Assembly (NCBI RefSeq): GCF_051201015.1
Contig: NZ_JBPEHI010000006.1
Direction: 5' to 3' (one strand)
From: Petrimonas sulfuriphila
GTDB taxonomy: Bacteria; Bacteroidota; Bacteroidia; Bacteroidales; Dysgonomonadaceae
DNA: 64,000 nt
Shown in pieces: positions 59,397-64,000 of the stretch (position 1 is the stretch's first letter; every line of letters starts with the position of its first letter). The notes beneath the pieces were generated by a model. It ran no database searches, was not told the origin of the DNA, and saw only the letters and a list, made by a program, of their open reading frames with translations. The position numbers were made by a program, and so were the translations under genes.

Positions 59397-61100
59397 TTAC
59401 TTTTCACGTGACCATGGCCAGGCTACTATACCCCCCTCCAGCACTTTCACGTTGGTGTAACCGTTGGCCTGTAGAATCAGGGCTGCTTCATAACCACGCA
59501 ACGATATTTTACACCAGGTGATTATCTCCCGGGATTTATCCTCGGGCATTTCTCCCAGTCGGTTCCGAAGTTGTCCCAGAGGAACCAGTCTTTCTCCAAT
59601 ACCCAGACGTACCTCTTCAAATTCATTGGGGTTGCGTACATCCAGCAAAAGCATAGGTTCTTTATTTTTTAGCTTATCTTTCAGCTGTTCTGCTGAGATA
59701 CCTCTAAATAATCCTTTCAATTTATTCTGCATGACATGTGCAGTGGCAACACTGTGATCAATGGCCAGCGAGAAGGGTGGAGCATAAGGAAGATCGGCGT
59801 TAACCATATCGTCCACATTAAACTGACCTTTAATTGCCATCGCCCAAATGGCGACCTGTTTACTGACATCACCCGGCCCGATCACCTGTGCACCCAATAT
59901 TTTCCCGGATCGCTTTTCTACCAACAACTTGGTTATAAGAAGGTTGCCATTCATAAATCCCGGTTTATCCAAGCTTGCATTAACGACAGTTTCAATATCC
60001 GTATAACCCAGCTTCAGGGCATTCTTCTCCGACAGGCCAGTAGAACCGACACCATAGTCAAATACCTTGCAAATTCCGGTCTGGATTGTTCCGGGGAATT
60101 TGACTACATTTCCCGATATCAGATTTTCTCCTGCTACACGCCCCTGCAAATTGGCCAGATCCCCGAATGGAGCATGAACCGGTTTGCGGGTAATCAGATG
60201 AGGTATCTCAACGCAATCACCAATAGCATAGATGTCGGGGTCGACTGTCTGCATGTACTCATCGACCAGGATACCACCGGTCTCACCGATGGCCAGTCCG
60301 GCTTCTTTCGCCAGTTTATTGTTCGGCGTAACACCAATAGCCACCACTGCCAAATCACAAGGTATCTCTGTACCATCCTGCAGTTTCACTGCTTTCAGCA
60401 CCCCGTTCTCTCCCAAAAAAGAGGCAACTCCGTTTTGCAGGATCACGTTCACTTTCGTCTGTACATATTTCTCTACCAGGCGGGCCATATGTTTATCGAG
60501 GAAGGTGAGCAGTTGCGGCAACAATTCGATAAGTGTAATATGGATCCCTGCAAGATGGAGCGCTTCGAGGGTTTCTATACCAATCAGTCCACCGCCAATT
60601 ACCACAGCCTTTTTAATCACACCTTCATCTTTGATTTTCCTCAGATAATCGGCATCCGACAGGGATTGCAGTGTGGTAATTCCTGCCAGTTCAACACCGG
60701 GGACAGGTGGTTTTCTGGCATTGGAACCGGTAGCAATCACCAGTTTATCATACGCTGCCGTTCCAGCCTTACCCGTAGTAAGATCAGTAAACTCAACCAT
60801 TTTTTGCTTTCTGTCTATTCTGGTAACTTCGGTAAGCACTCTGGTATTGATCTTCTTGGCATTCCAGAAAAATTTAGCGTCACGTACAACACCGGCCGGA
60901 GAGCAGAGAAGTTGGCTGCGATCATCAAAAAAACCGCCTACGTAATAAGGATATCCGCACGAAGCCATCGAGAGGTCTGATGCTTTCTGAAAGATAGTGA
61001 TCTCTGCATCTTCATCCATCCGGCGGGCTTTCGATGCTGCTTTTGGCCCTGCAGCAGAACCGCCGATAACAATAATTCTTTTCGTACCCATCTGAATCAT
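59397..61100 (-). CDS. CoA-disulfide reductase with C-terminal rhodanese domain
   Basis: This 567-aa FAD/NAD(P)H-dependent fusion resembles CoADR-RHD (Npsr-type) enzymes, which reduce CoA disulfide, CoA persulfide or polysulfide. The FAD motif is IVIGGSAAGPKAASKARR. The single active-site Cys is in MASCGYPYYVGGFF. The NAD(P) motif is AVVIGGGLIGIETLEAL, and YAIGDCVEIPHL is the second FAD motif. The rhodanese domain (about 470-567) has LLLDVRNPNEFEEV and its active Cys in ITWCKISLRGYEAA. It is the last large enzyme before the DUF134 cluster and may supply reduced sulfur species. Confidence 0.92.
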   Translation of the reverse strand: MIQMGTKRIIVIGGSAAGPKAASKARRMDEDAEITIFQKASDLSMASCGYPYYVGGFFDDRSQLLCSPAGVVRDAKFFWNAKKINTRVLTEVTRIDRKQKMVEFTDLTTGKAGTAAYDKLVIATGSNARKPPVPGVELAGITTLQSLSDADYLRKIKDEGVIKKAVVIGGGLIGIETLEALHLAGIHITLIELLPQLLTFLDKHMARLVEKYVQTKVNVILQNGVASFLGENGVLKAVKLQDGTEIPCDLAVVAIGVTPNNKLAKEAGLAIGETGGILVDEYMQTVDPDIYAIGDCVEIPHLITRKPVHAPFGDLANLQGRVAGENLISGNVVKFPGTIQTGICKVFDYGVGSTGLSEKNALKLGYTDIETVVNASLDKPGFMNGNLLITKLLVEKRSGKILGAQVIGPGDVSKQVAIWAMAIKGQFNVDDMVNADLPYAPPFSLAIDHSVATAHVMQNKLKGLFRGISAEQLKDKLKNKEPMLLLDVRNPNEFEEVRLGIGERLVPLGQLRNRLGEMPEDKSREIITWCKISLRGYEAALILQANGYTNVKVLEGGIVAWPWSREK

Positions 61101-61329
61101 TTTTAATGTGAAACTATAATTTTAGGTTTGTAAGAAAACGCGTTGATGCTCCGTACAGTCCTCTGTAATTAATATTGTGTCGGGATAATCATGCTTCAGG
61201 TAAGGTCAGATTTGCGTTGGGTGACAAATATTTATCATACTGTTTGATTCGAGATACTAATTCCGGCTTTATTAGTTGGCGCGTAAAAAGCAGGTAACCC
61301 TCCTATATGATCAGACAAAACAACAATTT

Positions 61330-61746
61330 TCATTTTTCTTCCCCATTGATTGGGATTAACTCGTCATTGCCAAAACTATTGCAATCCTTACAGTGTACAT
61401 GGTTCTCGATACCGCCTATTAATTTGTAGCAGCGTCTGCAACGAAACCACTCTTTGTCAAACTGTACATTACCACCCTCAATATGAATCATCTTTCCTTC
61501 CACCAGTGCCAGTGCAATTGTTCTACGGGCTTGTTCATAGATACGTGTCAATGTAGGGCGTGAAACATTCATCCGTGCAGCAGCCTGATCCTGGTTTAAT
61601 CCTTCATAGTCCAATAACCGGATTGCTTCATACTCATCATACAGCAATGATACAGAAGTCAACATGTTCCGTGGAATGCCAAAGGGCTTGAATCCCTGCA
61701 TCAGGGGAGGATTGGATATTTTTCGGTTTTGTTTGGGACGAGGCAT
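61330..61746 (-). CDS. DUF134 family regulator with C-terminal zinc ribbon
   Basis: This 138-aa protein belongs to the DUF134 family, predicted DNA-binding proteins. The N-terminus has FKPFGIPRNMLTSVSLLYDE, typical of the family. The helix-turn-helix reads LNQDQAAARMNVSRPTLTRI. The C-terminal part has two CxxC pairs (FRCRRCYKL and VHCKDCNS), likely binding zinc or another metal. It is divergent from the NifX-like genes across a 304-bp region containing two copies of a palindrome. It probably regulates both directions. The signal is unknown. Confidence 0.88.
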   Translation of the reverse strand: MPRPKQNRKISNPPLMQGFKPFGIPRNMLTSVSLLYDEYEAIRLLDYEGLNQDQAAARMNVSRPTLTRIYEQARRTIALALVEGKMIHIEGGNVQFDKEWFRCRRCYKLIGGIENHVHCKDCNSFGNDELIPINGEEK

Positions 61747-61791
61747 AATTTCAATTCACAGTTAAAAAGTTGATTTTGTTACTTTAAATTT

Positions 61792-61799
61792 CAAAGATA
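61792..61799 (-). promoter_or_regulatory. -7 promoter element for the DUF134 gene
   Basis: The minus-strand sequence TATCTTTG matches TAnnTTTG, 45 bp upstream of the start. The near-palindrome at 61811-61824 occupies the position of the -33 box. Confidence 0.5.
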
Positions 61800-61810
61800 T
61801 GGAATAATTA

Positions 61811-61824
61811 TAAACATATGCTCA
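61811..61824. promoter_or_regulatory. Operator-like near-palindrome on the DUF134 side
   Basis: TAAACATATGCTCA matches the perfect palindrome at 61963 at 12 of 14 positions. It lies just upstream of the DUF134 -7 element. Confidence 0.5.
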
Positions 61825-61953
61825 TGAATGGATTTTTTTTTGATAAATAATTTCACGATCCTGATTGTTGAATTACCATATTTTTTAGAGTGAGATCGTT
61901 TTTATTGCATTGTTTATGTTACAAAAAAAAATCACCTAAAATATATCAAAATA

Positions 61954-61985
61954 TTTGCATATTGAACATATGTTCATTATATTTG
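61954..61985 (+). promoter_or_regulatory. Promoter of the nifX-like operon with embedded palindrome
   Basis: TTTG at 61954-61957, 20 nt, then TATATTTG at 61978-61985 is a full consensus promoter. The spacer contains the perfect 14-bp palindrome TGAACATATGTTCA (61963-61976), a position where bound protein would block RNA polymerase. Confidence 0.72.
61963..61976. promoter_or_regulatory. Perfect 14-bp palindromic operator
   Basis: TGAACATATGTTCA is its own reverse complement, and lies between the -33 and -7 boxes of the promoter for the first NifX-like gene. DUF134 is the natural candidate for the binding protein, by inference from the divergent arrangement. Confidence 0.65.
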
Positions 61986-62050
61986 CTGCGTGAAAAAAAT
62001 GGATTGTCCATGTTGGCGATCTCAAAAAACAACCAGGAAAAAAACATCTT

Positions 62051-62374
62051 ATGAAAGTAGCCATCACATCATCCGGTAAGGAGCTGACATCTCTCCCGGA
62101 CAAGCGGTTCGGACGCTGCAACTGTTTTATCATTTATGACACCGAAAGCGAATCGGTAGAAGTTGTCGATAATCCCAACAGGGATAATAACGAGGGAGCG
62201 GGACCTGCCTCGGCACAGCTGATCGCATCGAAAGGAGCCCAAAAGATCATCACAGGGCATCTGGGTGGCAAGGCAGCGTCGGTTGTTCAGCAGCTCGGGA
62301 TAGAGATGATTCCGCTGGATGAGCGGCAGAGAAGTGTGGAAGAGGTAATTCAAATGATCAAACAAAACAAGTAA
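62051..62374 (+). CDS. NifX/NifB-family (dinitrogenase iron-molybdenum cofactor type) protein 1
   Basis: This 107-aa protein is a single Nitro_FeMo-Co domain (PF02579): VAITSSGKELTSLPDKRFGR, then CNCFIIYDTE, then EGAGPASAQLIASKGAQKII. Homologues bind Fe-S or metal cluster intermediates, but most standalone members in anaerobes have no known link to nitrogenase. No nitrogenase genes are seen here. It is the first gene of a five-gene plus-strand set. Confidence 0.9.
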   Translation: MKVAITSSGKELTSLPDKRFGRCNCFIIYDTESESVEVVDNPNRDNNEGAGPASAQLIASKGAQKIITGHLGGKAASVVQQLGIEMIPLDERQRSVEEVIQMIKQNK

Positions 62375-62386
62375 AAAAAGAAAATT

Positions 62387-62614
62387 ATGCCAGGATTTAA
62401 CAGAAAAGGCCCTGATGGAGAGGGCGCCATGAGTGGAAGAGGACGGGGACGTTGTAACCCGTCGAACAGAGAGTCCAACAACCTTGATGCTCCTGCAGGA
62501 GCCGAGATGAATGCTCCTTTCCGACAGGGTGCAGGTAGAGGCATGAGCCAGGGACAAGGTCAAGGTGAGAGAATGAGAAGAAGAGACGGATCCGGTAGAA
62601 GACGAATGGGATGA
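62387..62614 (+). CDS. Small Gly/Arg/Gln-rich DUF5320-like protein
   Basis: This 75-aa low-complexity protein begins MPGFNRKGPDGEGAMSGRGR, the pattern of DUF5320 proteins that accompany NifX-like genes. The rest is repetitive (GQGQGERMRRRDGSGRRR) and strongly basic. It has no recognisable fold and one Cys (GRCNP). It lies 12 nt after the first NifX gene and overlaps the second by 4 nt, so it belongs to the operon. Function is unknown. Confidence 0.82.
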   Translation: MPGFNRKGPDGEGAMSGRGRGRCNPSNRESNNLDAPAGAEMNAPFRQGAGRGMSQGQGQGERMRRRDGSGRRRMG

Positions 62615-62949
62615 GGCAGGTTATCGCAATACCCCTGGAAGAGGGAAGACTCTGTCAGCACTTTGGCCATTGTCAGCAGTTTGCAATTATTGAAGCAGAG
62701 AATGGAACCATACAGAACGAGACGTTGGTGACACCTCCCCCGCATGAACCCGGTCTGCTGCCCGCATGGCTCTCGAAAAGGGACGTCACCGTGGTGATCG
62801 CAGCCGGTATCGGACAAAAAGCCATACGTCTGTTCGAACAACAGCAAATCAGGGTGCACGTGGGTGCCGAGTATAAAAGCCCGCGGGAGTTGGTTAGTAA
62901 TTACTTTCAGCAGTCGCTGGTCACCGGTATCAATGCCTGTGATCATTAG
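62611..62949 (+). CDS. NifX/NifB-family protein 2
   Basis: This 112-aa protein has a second Nitro_FeMo-Co domain with a different sequence: VIAIPLEEGRLCQHFGHCQQ, with the CxxHFGHC-like arrangement expected for a metal site, then VIAAGIGQKAIRLFEQQQIR and VHVGAEYKSPRELV. The end AC-D-H may also coordinate metal. It overlaps the DUF5320-like gene (ATGA). The pair of divergent NifX-like proteins may act as a heteromeric cluster carrier, by inference. Confidence 0.9.
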   Translation: MRQVIAIPLEEGRLCQHFGHCQQFAIIEAENGTIQNETLVTPPPHEPGLLPAWLSKRDVTVVIAAGIGQKAIRLFEQQQIRVHVGAEYKSPRELVSNYFQQSLVTGINACDH

Positions 62950-62962
62950 ATGAGTTTATTCT

Positions 62963-63832
62963 GTGGAAGCAGATTATAGATGCTATTTTTGCTTTGCCCG
63001 CACCTTCGAGCGACTGATTGAGAAGCATACACTCACTGCTACTGAGAAAAAAGCGCTTGCCGCTGAGTTGTTCTCACTCTTTCACAATGGGATCTCCGGT
63101 TTTTCAGTCCCCACTCTCTCGAGAGAACTCTATCGTCTCTTTAGGGAGAAGAGTGGCGTGGCCGATCTTTACGAACAGATCAAGTATGAGAGTAACGAGC
63201 GCCTGCTTGGTGAGTATGCGATGTTCCGGGAGATGATTGACCAATCGGATGATCCCTTCGAAACAGCTTTGCGACTGGCGGTTGCCGGGAACATCATCGA
63301 TTATGGGGTGAGTGATCACCATGATCTGGAAGAGACGATAGCGAAGGTGCTGGATAGCCCTTTCGCTATCAATCATGTGGGACGGCTCAGACGGCGGCTG
63401 GCTGAAGCCGGGACGGTCCTCTACCTGGGCGATAATGCCGGCGAGATTGTCTTTGACAAGCTGTTCATCGAAACCTTTCGTCACCCCAATATATGGTATG
63501 TCGTGCGAGGGGCACCGGTGATCAACGATGCCACCCGGAGAGATGCCGCCCAGGTAGGGATGGAAGAGGTGGCACAGGTGATTGACAACGGTTACGATGC
63601 GCCTTCAACCCTGCCGGAGAAGTGTTCTCACGCCTTTCAACAACTCTACAATGAAGCCGATCTGGTGATCTCAAAAGGCCAGGGCAATCTGGAGGGGTTG
63701 ATTGATGCCCCCAGGGGTGATATTTACTATCTGTTGATGGTGAAGTGCGAGGTGATTGCCGACAGGCTGGGAGTAGCAAAAGGCAGTTTTGTATGTGCAG
63801 ATAACAAATCGAAAAAAGAAAAGACAGGATGA
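62963..63832 (+). CDS. DUF89 (ARMT1-like) domain protein, GTG start
   Basis: This 289-aa protein belongs to the DUF89 family of metal-dependent phosphatases. Conserved blocks are the N-terminal DYRCYFCFARTFERL, VLYLGDNAGEIVFDKLFIET, ISKGQGNLEGL and LLMVKCEVIADRLGV. DUF89 proteins hydrolyse sugar phosphates or related damaged metabolites, from the family. The start is GTG at 62963; no ATG in frame lies upstream. It overlaps the ATPase gene that follows by 4 nt, so the operon continues. Confidence 0.88.
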   Translation: MEADYRCYFCFARTFERLIEKHTLTATEKKALAAELFSLFHNGISGFSVPTLSRELYRLFREKSGVADLYEQIKYESNERLLGEYAMFREMIDQSDDPFETALRLAVAGNIIDYGVSDHHDLEETIAKVLDSPFAINHVGRLRRRLAEAGTVLYLGDNAGEIVFDKLFIETFRHPNIWYVVRGAPVINDATRRDAAQVGMEEVAQVIDNGYDAPSTLPEKCSHAFQQLYNEADLVISKGQGNLEGLIDAPRGDIYYLLMVKCEVIADRLGVAKGSFVCADNKSKKEKTG

Positions 63833-63951
63833 AGATCGCCATAGCCAGTGGTAAGGGAGGTACCGGTAAGACATTTGTCTCCACTAACCTCTTTTTGTTT
63901 ATTTCACCCCAAAAGTATACCAGTATTTCAATCCAAAAGTATACCATTTAA
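63829..63951 (+). pseudogene. MinD/NifH-type P-loop ATPase truncated by an insertion
   Basis: The gene begins with a perfect deviant Walker A: MKIAIASGKGGTGKTFVSTN. This is the N-terminus of the MinD/Mrp/NifH-like (CbiA-fold) ATPases that usually accompany NifX-like genes. After about codon 22 the sequence changes abruptly to the end of an insertion element, and the frame stops at 63951, leaving 40 codons. The rest of the ATPase is expected on the far side of the insertion, outside the window. Confidence 0.85.
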
Positions 63952-64000
63952 AATTAATTTGCAAACTTGTTTTGTTAGTATTGCTATTTTGGCGGTACCG
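63896..64000 (+). mobile_element. Left end of an IS21-like insertion element, partial
   Basis: The insertion seems to start with TG at 63896, within the ATPase gene. It carries two 23-bp imperfect direct repeats (63900-63922 and 63924-63946, 21 of 23 identical), each ending in CCAAAAGTATACCA. Multiple end-proximal repeats behind a TG terminus are typical of IS21-family elements. No transposase is visible before the window ends. Confidence 0.6.
63900..63946 (+). repeat. Two 23-bp direct repeats at the insertion end
   Basis: The copies start 24 bp apart and differ only at two neighbouring positions (CC against AT). They are probably transposase-binding sites of the element. Confidence 0.85.

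Noticed and set aside
59736..60980. Long open frame (414 codons) on the plus strand
   Set aside because: It lies entirely antisense to the CoA-disulfide reductase gene, has no recognisable domain, and its protein has the Cys/His-rich pattern of an antisense shadow.
62051..62949. Nitrogen fixation genes
   Set aside because: Only NifX/NifB-like single domains are present. No nitrogenase structural gene occurs in the window, and such domains are common in non-fixing anaerobes.

Overview
The window looks like chromosomal DNA from a Bacteroidales bacterium, probably close to Dysgonomonadaceae (Petrimonas/Proteiniphilum type). The grounds are many Bacteroidetes-type promoters (TTTG, 19-20 nt, TAnnTTTG), few strong Shine-Dalgarno sites, abundant short lipoprotein signals, and families typical of the phylum (DUF5606, DUF2582, SatD/DUF3307, a GH43-DUF1080 fusion, a long HutU). 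The genus assignment is inference. No rRNA and no CRISPR array were seen. One tRNA (Gln, TTG) is present.

Layout. 1-3775: a 2-oxoacid (pyruvate or acetoin) dehydrogenase operon on the minus strand, E1alpha-E1beta-E2-E3. Its lipoyl domain sits on E3, while E2 has two tandem subunit-binding domains and no lipoyl domain. 4117-10970: a complete phosphate operon on the minus strand (pstS-pstC-pstA-pstB-phoU-phoB-phoR), preceded by 11-bp-spaced repeats that look like Pho boxes. 11336-21005: mainly envelope and housekeeping genes, including a YiiX-like hydrolase, a thioredoxin-like lipoprotein, a DUF368 lipid-carrier translocase, an EamA transporter, a GH43-DUF1080 enzyme, a lactonase and cdsA. 21081-27151: galE, a FemAB-like transferase, a probable free-standing small RNA gene, plsC, a FabH-like synthase and a luciferase-like oxidoreductase. 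27162-28510: DUF3307 and SatD, preceded by three 28-bp operator-like repeats. 28623-40883: fhs, uvrB, an MFS carrier and a histidine-utilisation operon (hutU-ftcD-pnuC-hutI-fchA-hutH). Histidine degradation feeds formimino groups into tetrahydrofolate through FtcD and FchA, and Fhs acts on the same one-carbon pool.

41052-57039: cutC, a GH20 hexosaminidase, nfo-nhaD, an SGNH esterase, pdxB, an OmpA/TPR lipoprotein, an orphan HAMP sensor translationally coupled to two tandem TrkH potassium transporters, tyrS and an acyl-ACP thioesterase. 57135-58500: tRNA-Gln, then a decayed IS982-family element with recognisable terminal inverted repeats. 58570-61100: a peroxiredoxin and a CoA-disulfide-reductase/rhodanese fusion.

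61330-64000: an accessory metal-cofactor-like cluster. A DUF134 regulator is divergent from two NifX/NifB-like small proteins, a Gly/Arg-rich DUF5320-like protein, a DUF89 protein and a MinD/NifH-type ATPase. The ATPase is cut at about codon 22 by the end of what looks like an IS21-type element that continues past the window. A perfect 14-bp palindrome lies inside the spacer of the nifX-side promoter, with a near copy in the DUF134 promoter region.
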